From: an uncultured Jannaschia sp.
GTDB lineage: Bacteria; Pseudomonadota; Alphaproteobacteria; Rhodobacterales; Rhodobacteraceae
Reading direction: 5' to 3'
DNA: 64,000 nt
NCBI GenBank assembly: GCA_947494145.1
Contig: CANLTZ010000006.1
Coordinates: forward strand, 146,001-210,000
Part shown: positions 35,214 to 44,520 of the stretch, in pieces
How the letters are laid out: each line of letters starts with the position of its first letter
Position numbering within the stretch: position 1 is the first letter of the stretch
Notes under the pieces: generated by a model
What the model was told of the DNA's origin: nothing
Databases searched by the model: none
The model's input: the letters and a program-made list of their open reading frames with translations, nothing else
Made by a program: the position numbers and the translations under genes

Positions 35214-36554
35214 ATGAAACTTCGTAACTCACTTGCTTTGACGGCGATGGCGACCGCACTCGCCTTGCCAAGCATCGGGCTTGCTCAGGACGCGCCGGAA
35301 TTCGCCAGCGCCGCCGAGACAGTCTGGATCCTGAACACCCTGCTCTTCCTCATCGGCGGCTTTCTGGTCTTCTTCATGGCCGCAGGCTTCGCCATGCTGG
35401 AAGCGGGTCTTGTACGCTCCAAGAATGTCACGATGCAGTTGACCAAGAACGTCGCGCTTTTTTCGCTGGCGGCGATCTTCTACTGGCTGATCGGCTACAA
35501 CCTGATGTACCCGCTGGGCGATTGGGCGATTGAGGGCGTGTTCTCGGGCCTCTTCCCGGCGCCGGGCGTGCTTGAAGCGGTGGGGATTGACCTCGAAGGC
35601 GCCGACGATGCTGGCTATGCTTCGACCGGCTCGGACTTCTTCTTCCAGTTGATGTTCTGCGCGGCCACCGCGTCGATCGTCTCTGGTGCCTTGGCCGAAC
35701 GCATCAAGCTCTGGCCCTTCCTGATCTTCGTCGTGATCCTGACCTCCTTTATTTATCCGCTGCAAGCCTCCTGGAAATGGGGTGGTGGTTTCCTTGACGA
35801 AATGGGCTTCCTCGACTTCGCAGGCTCCACGGTCGTGCACTCGGTCGGGGGCTGGGCCGCACTTGCAGGCGCGCTGATCCTGGGGCCGCGTATCGGCAAA
35901 TATGCCGCCGATGGCCGCGTGAACCCGATGCCGGGCTCGAATCTGGCGCTGGCCACTTTGGGGATGTTCATCCTGTGGCTGGGGTGGTTCGGCTTCAATG
36001 GTGGCTCTCAGCTTGCCATGGGTTCGGTCGGCGACGTGGCCGATGTCAGCCGCATCTTCGCCAACACCAACGCGGCTGCGGCCGGTGGCGCCATCGTTGC
36101 GCTGATCTTGACGCAGGTGCTCTACAAAAAGCCGGACCTTACCATGGTTCTCAACGGTGCCTTGGCGGGTCTGGTGTCGATCACTGCTGAGCCGCTGACC
36201 CCTGGTTTGGGCATGGCGACGCTGATCGGTGGTGTCGGTGGTGTGATCGTGGTCTTCGCAGTGCCGCTTCTGGATAAGTTGAAAATCGACGATGTCGTCG
36301 GCGCGATCCCTGTCCACCTGTTCGCCGGTATCTGGGGCACCATCGCGGTTGTCTTGACCAATGGTGACGCGAACCTTGGCACGCAACTCTATTCCATCCT
36401 CGTCGTCGGTGTCTTCGCCTTCGTCCTGAGCGGCGTGGTCTGGTTCATCCTCAAGGCCGTGATGGGCATCCGCGTCAGCGAAGAGGCGGAAGTTGCCGGG
36501 CTCGATACGACCGAGCTTGGGATGGAAGCCTATCCCGAATTCTCGCGCGGCTAA
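35214..36554 (+). CDS. amtB: Ammonium transporter AmtB
   Basis: A 446-residue Amt/Rh channel for ammonium. A cleavable signal peptide (about 24 residues, ending GLAQD) precedes eleven predicted helices. Conserved family features include FFMAAGFAMLEAGLVRSKN near residue 55, the conserved pore region with FLDFAGSTVVHSVGGWAALAGALILGPR in outline (the first pore His), and AIPVHLFAGIWGTI with the second His. The C-terminal tail that meets GlnK is short. The 12-bp terminator at 36582 ends the operon. Confidence 0.95.
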   Translation: MKLRNSLALTAMATALALPSIGLAQDAPEFASAAETVWILNTLLFLIGGFLVFFMAAGFAMLEAGLVRSKNVTMQLTKNVALFSLAAIFYWLIGYNLMYPLGDWAIEGVFSGLFPAPGVLEAVGIDLEGADDAGYASTGSDFFFQLMFCAATASIVSGALAERIKLWPFLIFVVILTSFIYPLQASWKWGGGFLDEMGFLDFAGSTVVHSVGGWAALAGALILGPRIGKYAADGRVNPMPGSNLALATLGMFILWLGWFGFNGGSQLAMGSVGDVADVSRIFANTNAAAAGGAIVALILTQVLYKKPDLTMVLNGALAGLVSITAEPLTPGLGMATLIGGVGGVIVVFAVPLLDKLKIDDVVGAIPVHLFAGIWGTIAVVLTNGDANLGTQLYSILVVGVFAFVLSGVVWFILKAVMGIRVSEEAEVAGLDTTELGMEAYPEFSRG

Positions 36555-36581
36555 CCTCCTCCCTTACGCCAAGCGAAAGTT

Positions 36582-36611
36582 GGGCCCCGGGCGCGTAATC
36601 GCCCGGGGCCC
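36582..36611 (+). terminator. Strong hairpin after amtB
   Basis: A perfect 12-bp stem (GGGCCCCGGGCG, six-base loop, its complement) begins 28 bases after the amtB stop and is followed by TTC but no long T-run. The stem strength makes it a good terminator, and it could also act on transcripts from the other side. Confidence 0.75.
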
Positions 36612-36643
36612 TTCATGTCAGAAACTCTGGGGAACTTTTGGAA

Positions 36644-36666
36644 GTGCGGACACGTTTCGTCCGCAC
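36644..36666 (+). promoter_or_regulatory. Hairpin in the leader of the SpoIIAA-like gene
   Basis: GTGCGGAC and GTCCGCAC form a perfect 8-bp stem with a seven-base loop. It ends about eight bases before the GGAGG ribosome-binding site at 36675-36680, so it may affect mRNA stability or translation. No known riboswitch family is recognised. Confidence 0.4.
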
Positions 36667-36686
36667 ACAGAACCCGGAGGTTCCCG

Positions 36687-37079
36687 ATGACACAGTTTTC
36701 CCATGGCAGCGTCCATCAGATCCCGACAGATGCGCCCGACGTCTACGCCTTTCGCGTCACCGGCCATATCGACGACGACACATCCGCTGCGATGGCCGAT
36801 TACATGAACGACGTCTTCGACAAGACCGGCAAAGTGGACATGCTTCTGGACCTGACCGGCTTTACCGGCAGCGACTGGGACAGCATGCTCGACGGCGATG
36901 TGATCGTGTCCCGCTTTCGCGCGCTTTCGAATGTGCGGCGCTACGCAGTCGTCGGCGCGCCGGACCGCGCGGCCAAGATGATCGAGTTCATGGACAAGAT
37001 CATACCGGTCGAGGCGAAGGCGTTCGAGAGCGTGGCCGACGCCTGGGCCTTCGTCGAAGCCCGCCCGGCTGCGGCGTAA
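36687..37079 (+). CDS. SpoIIAA-like (STAS-fold) protein
   Basis: A 130-residue protein of the SpoIIAA-like family (a STAS relative with a lipid-binding-type fold). It shows FRVTGHIDDDTSAAMADYMNDVF near residue 20 and KVDMLLDLTGFTGSDWDSMLDGDV near residue 50, with VVGAPDRAAKMIEFM late in the chain. Unlike real anti-sigma antagonists it lacks the phosphorylated DSSG motif; the family's role is not known. The start has a CCCGGAGG site, and the earlier open frame would include the hairpin. Flanked by terminators on both sides, so it is transcribed alone. Confidence 0.8.
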   Translation: MTQFSHGSVHQIPTDAPDVYAFRVTGHIDDDTSAAMADYMNDVFDKTGKVDMLLDLTGFTGSDWDSMLDGDVIVSRFRALSNVRRYAVVGAPDRAAKMIEFMDKIIPVEAKAFESVADAWAFVEARPAAA

Positions 37080-37087
37080 GAACGAAC

Positions 37088-37125
37088 AGCCCCGGGGTCG
37101 CTATTCCGCGCCCGGGGCTATTTTG
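37088..37125 (+). terminator. Terminator after the SpoIIAA-like gene
   Basis: AGCCCCGGG pairs perfectly with CCCGGGGCT over a 14-base loop, followed by ATTTTG. It starts eight bases after the stop codon. Because trxA converges from the other side, it may work both ways. Confidence 0.75.
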
Positions 37126-37183
37126 TACAGATGTACGAATTGGGTATTGGGTGCGGAAATCAGCTCCAACTCGTAAATTTTCG

Positions 37184-37504
37184 TCAGACGGCGCCTTCGA
37201 TCCAATCTTTCAGCGCGGCCTTGGGCGCGGCACCGATTTTCTGGTCCACGGCTTGGCCATCCTTGAACATGAAGAGCGCCGGGATACCGCGCACACCCAT
37301 GGCCGCCGGGGCGGAGGGGTTTTCGTCCACGTTCACCTTCACGATCTTCACTCGCCCGTCATATTCGTCCGATAGCTCTTCGAGCGCGGGGCCGATCTGT
37401 TTGCACGGGCCGCACCATTCGGCCCAGAAATCGACGACGACAGGGATATCGGACGCCTTGACCACTTCGTCAAACGTGGCGTCGGTGGCGGAAACGGTGG
37501 CCAT
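37184..37504 (-). CDS. trxA: Thioredoxin
   Basis: A 106-residue cytosolic thioredoxin with the [15 protein letters not shown] active site (Cys31, Cys34), [26 protein letters not shown] with the cis-Pro, and no signal peptide. The length is typical. It follows addA on the same strand after a 43-base gap, an arrangement common in Rhodobacteraceae. Confidence 0.95.
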   Translation of the reverse strand: MATVSATDATFDEVVKASDIPVVVDFWAEWCGPCKQIGPALEELSDEYDGRVKIVKVNVDENPSAPAAMGVRGIPALFMFKDGQAVDQKIGAAPKAALKDWIEGAV

Positions 37505-37547
37505 GCTCAGTCTCTCCTACAGGTGCGCCATGCGCGGGCTCAGATAG

Positions 37548-40500
37548 CTAGGCGGGCGGGGCCACCGGGTCAATGGGGGGCGCCGATTGCCAGGCTGCTT
37601 GCACGAGATCGTGTGGCAGCGCCATGAGCGTGGGGCCTTTTGTCCAAAGGATGGCGAGCGTGACGGTGCGCCCCGGCCAAATGGCCTGGGCGGCCAGAAG
37701 ATAGGCCGCCATTTGCCGCAGCAGACCTTCGGGCGTGGCCTGGGGCGTCTCGGGCACGATCATGTTGGTCTTGTAATCCACGATGGTCACTTTCTCGGGC
37801 GTCACAAGCACCCGATCCAACGTCCCATGGATGGCCGGACGCGCGCCATCGGCAGGCAGCGCAAATGGCAATTCCGCCAGGGTGCCCGGCGCGAAGATAT
37901 GTGCGAGGTCCGGCGCGCCAAGCACTGCCCGCGCCTCTGCCATGAGTGCCCGGGCGTCGTCCTCGGCCCCCATCATCCCCCGTCGGCTCAAGATCGCCTG
38001 TGCCGCATCGTCCCACTGGTCTTCTGCCAATTCCGGCAGGTGTTCGAGCAAAGCATGGATTGCAGTGCCGCGCCGCAAGGCGCCCTCCACGTCACCGGCA
38101 TCCGCATCTTCGCCAGGCAGCGCCTTGGCCCCGGGCAGGCCCGAAGGCGCGATGCGGCTGGCAGGCCGGGGCGGCGGTGGGGCTTTCGCCTCTAGCCAAT
38201 CGGGCAAGGCCACGTCGCGATGCGACATCGCACCCTCTACCGGCAGGGGGGCCCAATCCCCCGTCTCGATCCGCAGACCGTCGCCGTTGGGCATCGGCAC
38301 GGCGCCCTGCGCCTCCATCGCTGCCTTCACGCGGCCGTACCAACTGTCCGCAGGCTCCTTGCCCAGATCTCCCGCGGCGCAGACGATCAACCAGCTTTCC
38401 GCCCGCGTCATCGCCACATAGAGCAAGCGGTCCCGCTCTGCCGCGTCTTCAGCCTGTTCGCGGTCCACGACGTCCTGCAAGGCGGGCGTGCGTGACTCGG
38501 CGTTCGGAAGCCAGACCGGCAAACCGTCTTCCATTCGTGCCACACCCGTGGGCGTCCGCTTTTTGCGCAGGCCCGTATCGGGCAGGATGACCACCGGCGC
38601 TTCCAGCCCCTTGGCGCCGTGGACGGTCATGACGCGGATCGTCCCTTCGCCTGCCTGGCGTTTCAGTTCCAAATCCGCGCTTTCCAGCCAGCCAAGGAAG
38701 CCGGTCAGGCTGGGCGTCTCAAGCCGTTCATAATCCAGCGCTTTGGTGAGCAACGCGTCGATGGCTTCAGCCGATTCCTGCCCCAGCCGCGCCAGCAGGC
38801 GCCGCCGCCCGTCATGGCGTACCAGCACCCGTTGCAGCAGCTCATAGGGGCGCAGACGGTCCGCACCGCGCAGGATGTCGGCCAACATCGGCTGCGCCAC
38901 CGGGTCGCTGCCCGCATCTTGCAGCGCATGCCACAGTCGGCCCTGGCGCCCATGGGCTAGGGCGAACAAGCCATCCTCCGCGGTCGACCCAAGCGGAGAG
39001 CGCAGCACCGTCGCCAGGGCCAGATCGTCATCGGGGTTCGCTGCCCAGGACAAAGCGGCCAGCAGGTCGCGCACGGCCAAGTCGTCGAGAATACGCAATC
39101 GGTCTGCCCCGGCGAGGTCCAGCCCCTTCGCCTTGCAGGCGCGCACGATGTGATGGAACAGGTCGTTGCGCCTTTGCAGCAGGATCAGCACATCGCCAGC
39201 CTGGACCGCATGGCGGGCGTCGCCCCGGCCCACCGGGACTCTATCTGCGATCATCCGCTTTATGGCGTCTGCAACCTGGCGCGCCAGTTCGATTTGTGGG
39301 TCGTTCTGGGCGGGCATGTCCACGGGGTCATGCCATTCCCGCTCTGCCTTTTCGGCTGTCGCGTCCGGCACCGGCCACAGGTCTACTCGGCCCGGCAGAT
39401 CATCGAAGAAGGCCACGTGTTCCGGCGCGCCACCCAAGGGGCCGGTATCATCGGCGAAGGCTGCATCCACCAGCGACAGGATCGTGGGCGATGAGCGGAA
39501 GGAATAGCGCAACGCATGGTCGCGCAGCGGCGCCGCGCCCGCCAGCTTCTCCCCGAAGACCTGCCGCATCCGGTCAAATGCCGTCAGGTCGGCACCCTGG
39601 AAGCGATAAATCGACTGCTTGCGATCCCCAACTACAAACAGCGTGCGATGCGCTTCGGGCCGCGCGCCTTCGCCCGCGCCGAATTCTTCGGCCAAGCGGC
39701 GGATGACATCCCATTGCTCGGGTGAGGTATCTTGCGCCTCATCCACCAGAATATGGTCCAGCCCACCATCCAGTTTGAACAGCACCCATTGCGCCATGGT
39801 CGCGTTCGTTAGGAGATGGCGCGCGCGGGCGATCTGGTCGTCGAAGTCAAGCAAGCCGCGCGCCTGTTTACGGCGCGCCACCTCATTCGCGAAGGCGGGA
39901 CCGAAGCGATGCAGCGCATGGCTGCGCGCTAACGCATCTTCGGCGTTGAGACGCATACGGGCCTCTGCCAGCCGGGTGGCCAGTTCTGAGACCGCTTCCA
40001 CGACCGCTTCGCCCAGGGCTTCCTTCACGTCCTTCACGAGCGGATTGCGGAAGGGTGCGCCCTGCTTGGTCAGGAATGCCTTGCATAGAAGGTCAAACCG
40101 CGTCTCGTCATCGGCCATGATGGCCTGTTTTAGCAGCGCTGCCCGGTCTACCATCGTTGTCTTGTCGGACCGCGCCGTCGCTTCAGCCACCGGCCCGAGC
40201 AAGTCCAGGATGTCGACCCCCATCGCGTCGTCGCGCAGTTGGGCCGGTGTGCGGTCATCGAGCCCCAAGGCCGCGCGCAATTCCGCCTCATCCAGCGGAT
40301 GTTCCGCCAGGCTCTTGGCCTTCGTCACCTCCGCCAGAAAGGTGCTTGGTTCCCCATCGGTAAGGTGCCGCGCCATGGCATCCACCAGGGGCGCGAAATC
40401 GGGGTTGCGGGCCATGTCATCAAGCACGTCTGAGTGGAGGCGCGCCGCCGCGATTTCATCCATCTCTTGGAAGTTGGGCGTCACCCCGGCCTCCAGCGGG

Positions 40501-40916
40501 AAGCGCCGCAGCAGGGACGCGCAGAAGGCGTGGATGGTCTGTATCTTCAGCCCGCCCGGCGTCTCGATAGCTTGGGCGAAAAGCGTGCGCGCGCGGCGCA
40601 ATTGCTCGCTCGATACCGTGCCGCGCGCGGCGCCCAGATGGGTGATCTGCTTGCGCAAATCGTCGTCCGACAGCATGGACCATTCGCCCAATCGCTTGAA
40701 CAAGCGGTTCTGCATCTCGCCTGCCGCGGCCTTGGTATAGGTCAGGCACAAGATGCGTTCGGGCGCCGTGCCATCTAGCAGCAGCCAAGCCACGCGGTCC
40801 GTCAGCACCCGTGTCTTGCCCGACCCCGCATTGGCCGCCAACCAAACGGAGCCCGCCGGGTCCGCCGCTGCAATCTGGGCCCGCGTGGCCGCGTCGGGGT
40901 GGAACGGCTCTGTCAT
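37548..40916 (-). CDS. addA: Double-strand break repair helicase-nuclease AddA
   Basis: A 1122-residue UvrD-type helicase with a C-terminal RecB-family nuclease, the alphaproteobacterial functional counterpart of RecBCD. Walker A is ANAGSGKTRVLTDRV at Lys34; CLTYTKAAAGEMQNRL gives motif Ia, ILVDEAQDTSPEQWDVI motif II, and VMTVHGAKGLEAPVVIL motif V. Near the end, VTIVDYKTN carries the nuclease Asp and Lys. The ATG at 40916 overlaps the addB stop (ATGA); the upstream open frame is addB read out of phase. Confidence 0.95.
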   Translation of the reverse strand: MTEPFHPDAATRAQIAAADPAGSVWLAANAGSGKTRVLTDRVAWLLLDGTAPERILCLTYTKAAAGEMQNRLFKRLGEWSMLSDDDLRKQITHLGAARGTVSSEQLRRARTLFAQAIETPGGLKIQTIHAFCASLLRRFPLEAGVTPNFQEMDEIAAARLHSDVLDDMARNPDFAPLVDAMARHLTDGEPSTFLAEVTKAKSLAEHPLDEAELRAALGLDDRTPAQLRDDAMGVDILDLLGPVAEATARSDKTTMVDRAALLKQAIMADDETRFDLLCKAFLTKQGAPFRNPLVKDVKEALGEAVVEAVSELATRLAEARMRLNAEDALARSHALHRFGPAFANEVARRKQARGLLDFDDQIARARHLLTNATMAQWVLFKLDGGLDHILVDEAQDTSPEQWDVIRRLAEEFGAGEGARPEAHRTLFVVGDRKQSIYRFQGADLTAFDRMRQVFGEKLAGAAPLRDHALRYSFRSSPTILSLVDAAFADDTGPLGGAPEHVAFFDDLPGRVDLWPVPDATAEKAEREWHDPVDMPAQNDPQIELARQVADAIKRMIADRVPVGRGDARHAVQAGDVLILLQRRNDLFHHIVRACKAKGLDLAGADRLRILDDLAVRDLLAALSWAANPDDDLALATVLRSPLGSTAEDGLFALAHGRQGRLWHALQDAGSDPVAQPMLADILRGADRLRPYELLQRVLVRHDGRRRLLARLGQESAEAIDALLTKALDYERLETPSLTGFLGWLESADLELKRQAGEGTIRVMTVHGAKGLEAPVVILPDTGLRKKRTPTGVARMEDGLPVWLPNAESRTPALQDVVDREQAEDAAERDRLLYVAMTRAESWLIVCAAGDLGKEPADSWYGRVKAAMEAQGAVPMPNGDGLRIETGDWAPLPVEGAMSHRDVALPDWLEAKAPPPPRPASRIAPSGLPGAKALPGEDADAGDVEGALRRGTAIHALLEHLPELAEDQWDDAAQAILSRRGMMGAEDDARALMAEARAVLGAPDLAHIFAPGTLAELPFALPADGARPAIHGTLDRVLVTPEKVTIVDYKTNMIVPETPQATPEGLLRQMAAYLLAAQAIWPGRTVTLAILWTKGPTLMALPHDLVQAAWQSAPPIDPVAPPA

Positions 40917-43843
40917 GTCCGGCCCACGGGGATGCGCGTGGCCTGGACGGTATCGTCCCATTCGCCGTAACGCGCCAATTGGTCATAGTCGCCTGCATAT
41001 TGCAGCGTCTCGGGGGCCAGGCGCGCGATGAAGGGCTGCCCGTCCCGGTAGCGGCGGATCAGGTCCAGAAGCTGGCGCCGTGTCTCGGCGATGAGTTCGG
41101 GCCCGAACGTGTCGGGCGCCGTTTCCTTGTAGCGTGACCCGATGGACAGATAGGCGACGTCCTCCACCTTGCGGGGCCCCAGCTTGGGAAAGGCCCCTTC
41201 CGTCACCATCAAGGCTTCGAAGATCAATTGTTTGGCGAATTGCTTCTGCTGCTTAGGGGACGGCGCCTCGCCCGTCTTGTAGTCATAGATCGCCACGGCC
41301 TCACCCCGGTCGTCGATCCGGTCGGCCTTGGCGATCAGCGTGAAGGGTGGGTCGGCGAAGGTGAGCCGTCCGTAGTCTTCTATGATCGTGGGGCGCCCCT
41401 TGGCGCGGCGCGCCCGCTCTGCCGTCAGCAGATCATCGCGCGCGCGCGCGAACTTGCCCAGCCAAAGCCGTTGCGAGCCCGGCCAAGGCGCATGATCGGC
41501 CAACGCCGCATTGAGTGCGGCATCAAGCTGTTCCTCAGCATCTTCGGGCAGGGGCCCCGGCACCTGCCGCGCGAAGCGGTCCATGGCATCGTGAAGGGCC
41601 TGACCGCGCACGCGCGCATTGGGGCCTTGGCGCAGGGGTGGCATTGGCATGAGCCCCAGAAATCGGCGCGCATAGATGGCATAGGGATCGCGGATCAACA
41701 TTTCCACCGCGGTCACGGAAAGCTGCTCGATCCCCTCGCCGCGGGGCAGAGCGGGTGCGGGCCGGGGCGCGGGCATCGACGGGTGCCGCCCATCGGGCCG
41801 GTCCAACGCGGCCGCCAAGGCCGACCAATGGCCCCCGCGCGCCCGCATGTCGCGCAGGGCCTGGGCCCCCTCGGGCCCCATCCCGCCCAAGAGCCCCGTC
41901 AAGCGGTTGACCCAACGCGAGGCGACCTTGTCGGTCTCCGCATCCCGGACAGACCGGCTTAGCCAGATTTCCGGTCCCGCCGCGGCTTGCTGGAAGTCAT
42001 GGGCCGACAAGCCAATGCTGCGATCCGGCAGCCGCAACCCACAAGCCACCCGCATGGTTCGGTTGAGCCACGGGTCCGGTGTCGGCTGGCCCGGCCATAC
42101 CTCATCATTGAGGCCACCGAGAATGACCAGATCGGCATGTCGCACCCGCGCTTCCAGCGCGCCCCAGATCATGACGTCAGGGTGCGGCGTATAGGGGTCG
42201 CGAACCTCTTCCGCGGCCAGCAAATCGCGCAATAGCCGGGCGAAATCCCCCGCTGACATGGGCCGGTCGCCCGCCGCCCCTGCATCGCGCGCCAACCCGT
42301 CAAGCACCTGGGCGGCTGCGCGTCCCGCAGGGCTGTCCCAAAGCGCATCCATCCCCTGGGCCACAACGTCCAATATGGAGCGCAGATTGGCCACATGGGT
42401 CGCCAAAGGCACTGCAGGCTGCACCTGTTCTAGCTTTGCCAGAAGCCCACTCAGCCAAGCGCGCCAGTTCGCTTCGAGCTGCTGGGACCCCGTCCAATCC
42501 GCCAGTCCTGCCTGCGTCGGAAACGGCACCGGTCCGGCGCGCAGCCACTCCGTCTCGACTCGCCGTGCTTGTGTTAGATGCGCGGCCCGGTCCCCACCGG
42601 CACAGGTCAGCGGATGCTTAAGCAAAATTGCCAAAGCTTCGGCCTCCAACGGCGCAGCCCGCATTTCCGCCAGATGCAGCATCAGCCGTCCGGCTTCCGA
42701 CTGGCTGAGCGGACGCCCAGCGGAATCGTCCGGCGTGATGCCCCAGCGGTCCAGATGCGCGGCCACTTGGCGCGACAGGGTCCTGTCTGGCGTAATGACT
42801 GCGGCGCGCCGCCCCTCCGCCAAGGCGCCTCGCAGGCCCACGGCGATGGCGGCGGCTTCGGCACCCGGACCCGGCGCGTCCAGCAGGGTAATGCCCTCGC
42901 AGGCTGCCGCGACCTCTGCCTCCAGGTCTGGGCCTTCCAGTCGCCACGCATCGGTGGCGGGCGCGGGGCGCAAGGCGAGAGAGATCAGCCGATTGCGCGC
43001 CGTGCTGGCCGGCGCGGCGTCGGCCCAGGCCGCAACGTCCTTTCGACCATGCCCGAGCGCGCGCAGCAAGGCGGCATGTCGGTATTGCGGATGGTCCTGC
43101 ATCTCGCCCGGGCCATCCCCAGCCAGCGCCGCCCATGCCGCCGCGGGCATCTCCGCATCCAAGCCGGGCAACACCACCGCGCCCTGGGGCAAGTCCAGAA
43201 CCGCACGGATCAACGCCCGCGTTGGCGCCCGCGATGCGGTGGACCCGGCGATGATGACCGGGTCCTGCGGCGGCGCATCTCGCCAATGGGTCAGCACCAT
43301 GTCCAAGGCGTGCGCCTGGGCGCCTGCCGGTGTCAGTGCCGCATCTTCAGCCAACCAGGCGGTGGCGATACGCAGGAAGGTCAGGTTGTCCTGCCAGTGC
43401 TTCGATAGGGCGCCCACATCGACAGCATCCAACGCCTCGGGCGACAGACCTTCCTCGCGCATTTCCTCCAACAAGGTCAGCAAGCTGCCCGCCAAGTCGA
43501 AGGCAGCGACAGGCGGCGACAGGTCCGGCCGCTGCTCCAACAGGCTGCGCACCAACTCGGCCAGGCGCAGCCGCAACGCCAGTGGTGAGATATCTGCCAC
43601 CGGCGCGCGCCCCGGTGGCAGCAAAAGCGCAAGGTCCGACACAAGGCCGATGCGCGGCAGAAGTGTGGGGCCTTCTGCCGCCAAGGCTGCTTCCAACCGG
43701 CGGGCCATGCGGCTGGTATTCACAAGCACTGTCACGCGGGCCATGGCCTCGGGCGGTGCGTCGGCCAATCGTGCCCGCAGACCTCGGGCCAAAACCGCGC
43801 TGAAATCCACACCGGGCGGCGCGTGGAACAGGCCTGCGATCAT
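40913..43843 (-). CDS. addB: Double-strand break repair protein AddB
   Basis: A 976-residue AddB subunit. The N-terminal helicase-like region is inactive, as in other alphaproteobacterial AddB proteins. The C-terminal RecB-like nuclease is recognisable by KADRIDDRGEAVAIYDYKTGEAPSPKQQKQ in outline (Asp and Lys of the nuclease) and the VRGQALHDAMDRFAR helix. It binds AddA to resect double-strand breaks and respond to Chi. ATGA overlaps on both sides tie it to addA and the nucleotidyltransferase gene. Confidence 0.92.
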   Translation of the reverse strand: MIAGLFHAPPGVDFSAVLARGLRARLADAPPEAMARVTVLVNTSRMARRLEAALAAEGPTLLPRIGLVSDLALLLPPGRAPVADISPLALRLRLAELVRSLLEQRPDLSPPVAAFDLAGSLLTLLEEMREEGLSPEALDAVDVGALSKHWQDNLTFLRIATAWLAEDAALTPAGAQAHALDMVLTHWRDAPPQDPVIIAGSTASRAPTRALIRAVLDLPQGAVVLPGLDAEMPAAAWAALAGDGPGEMQDHPQYRHAALLRALGHGRKDVAAWADAAPASTARNRLISLALRPAPATDAWRLEGPDLEAEVAAACEGITLLDAPGPGAEAAAIAVGLRGALAEGRRAAVITPDRTLSRQVAAHLDRWGITPDDSAGRPLSQSEAGRLMLHLAEMRAAPLEAEALAILLKHPLTCAGGDRAAHLTQARRVETEWLRAGPVPFPTQAGLADWTGSQQLEANWRAWLSGLLAKLEQVQPAVPLATHVANLRSILDVVAQGMDALWDSPAGRAAAQVLDGLARDAGAAGDRPMSAGDFARLLRDLLAAEEVRDPYTPHPDVMIWGALEARVRHADLVILGGLNDEVWPGQPTPDPWLNRTMRVACGLRLPDRSIGLSAHDFQQAAAGPEIWLSRSVRDAETDKVASRWVNRLTGLLGGMGPEGAQALRDMRARGGHWSALAAALDRPDGRHPSMPAPRPAPALPRGEGIEQLSVTAVEMLIRDPYAIYARRFLGLMPMPPLRQGPNARVRGQALHDAMDRFARQVPGPLPEDAEEQLDAALNAALADHAPWPGSQRLWLGKFARARDDLLTAERARRAKGRPTIIEDYGRLTFADPPFTLIAKADRIDDRGEAVAIYDYKTGEAPSPKQQKQFAKQLIFEALMVTEGAFPKLGPRKVEDVAYLSIGSRYKETAPDTFGPELIAETRRQLLDLIRRYRDGQPFIARLAPETLQYAGDYDQLARYGEWDDTVQATRIPVGRT

Positions 43844-44520
43844 GCGGGCTGGGCCAGCATCGCCTCGGCGGGCGCGATGGCCTCTGGAAAGCCCACATCG
43901 GCCCAATGACCTGGATGTTCCACGCCAAACAGCCGGCCTGCCGCTAGCATCTCAAGCCATGCGTCGCGCAGGGAAAAAATCTGGCGTTGGTCCGCGGCCA
44001 CGCGCTCCGTCTTGACGATGCCTGCGCCTGTATAGACGAGGCCTTCGGGGTCGCGTTCCAAAAGCCCCTCGGCGCCCATGGCAAAGCTGATCCCCGATCC
44101 GCCCAGTGCCCGCGCCCGCGGCACGATCAGAAGCAGCCCGTCCATCACATTGGGTCGCCAAGCCGCCAGCAGGGTGTCGCGCGCCCGCGGCCCTGTCCAG
44201 ACGGCGTCCGAATTCATCGTCAGAACCGGCCCATGGCCTAGAACCGGTAGCGCGTTGCGCAGCCCGCCGCCGGTATCGAGAAGGGTCGGAACCTCTTTGA
44301 TCAAGGTCGCATCGTGCCCCGACAGATGAACTGCCAACTGGTCTGCGAAATGGTGGGCGTTTACGACGGTGGGGCCGGGGCCTGCCACTTGCTCCAGGGC
44401 GTGATCTATCAGGGCGCGCCCTGCCACCCGCACTAACGCCTTCGGACGATCATCCGTCAGGGGCTGCATCCGCGTCCCCAACCCGGCGGCAAAGACCATG
44501 GTGGCAATCGTTCCCGTCAT
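43840..44520 (-). CDS. murU: N-acetylmuramate-1-phosphate uridylyltransferase (MurU-like)
   Basis: A 226-residue nucleotidyltransferase of the GlmU/RmlA fold. The signature MVFAAGLGTRMQPLTDDRPKAL lies at the N-terminus in outline, with the metal-binding Asp in LTMNSDAVW and later GHWADVGFPEA. It directly follows a kinase with the AmgK fold (ATGA overlap). In Pseudomonas and Caulobacter such a pair makes UDP-MurNAc from recycled MurNAc, avoiding early steps blocked by fosfomycin. MurU rather than a general sugar nucleotidyltransferase is inferred from the pairing. Confidence 0.85.
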   Translation of the reverse strand: MTGTIATMVFAAGLGTRMQPLTDDRPKALVRVAGRALIDHALEQVAGPGPTVVNAHHFADQLAVHLSGHDATLIKEVPTLLDTGGGLRNALPVLGHGPVLTMNSDAVWTGPRARDTLLAAWRPNVMDGLLLIVPRARALGGSGISFAMGAEGLLERDPEGLVYTGAGIVKTERVAADQRQIFSLRDAWLEMLAAGRLFGVEHPGHWADVGFPEAIAPAEAMLAQPA

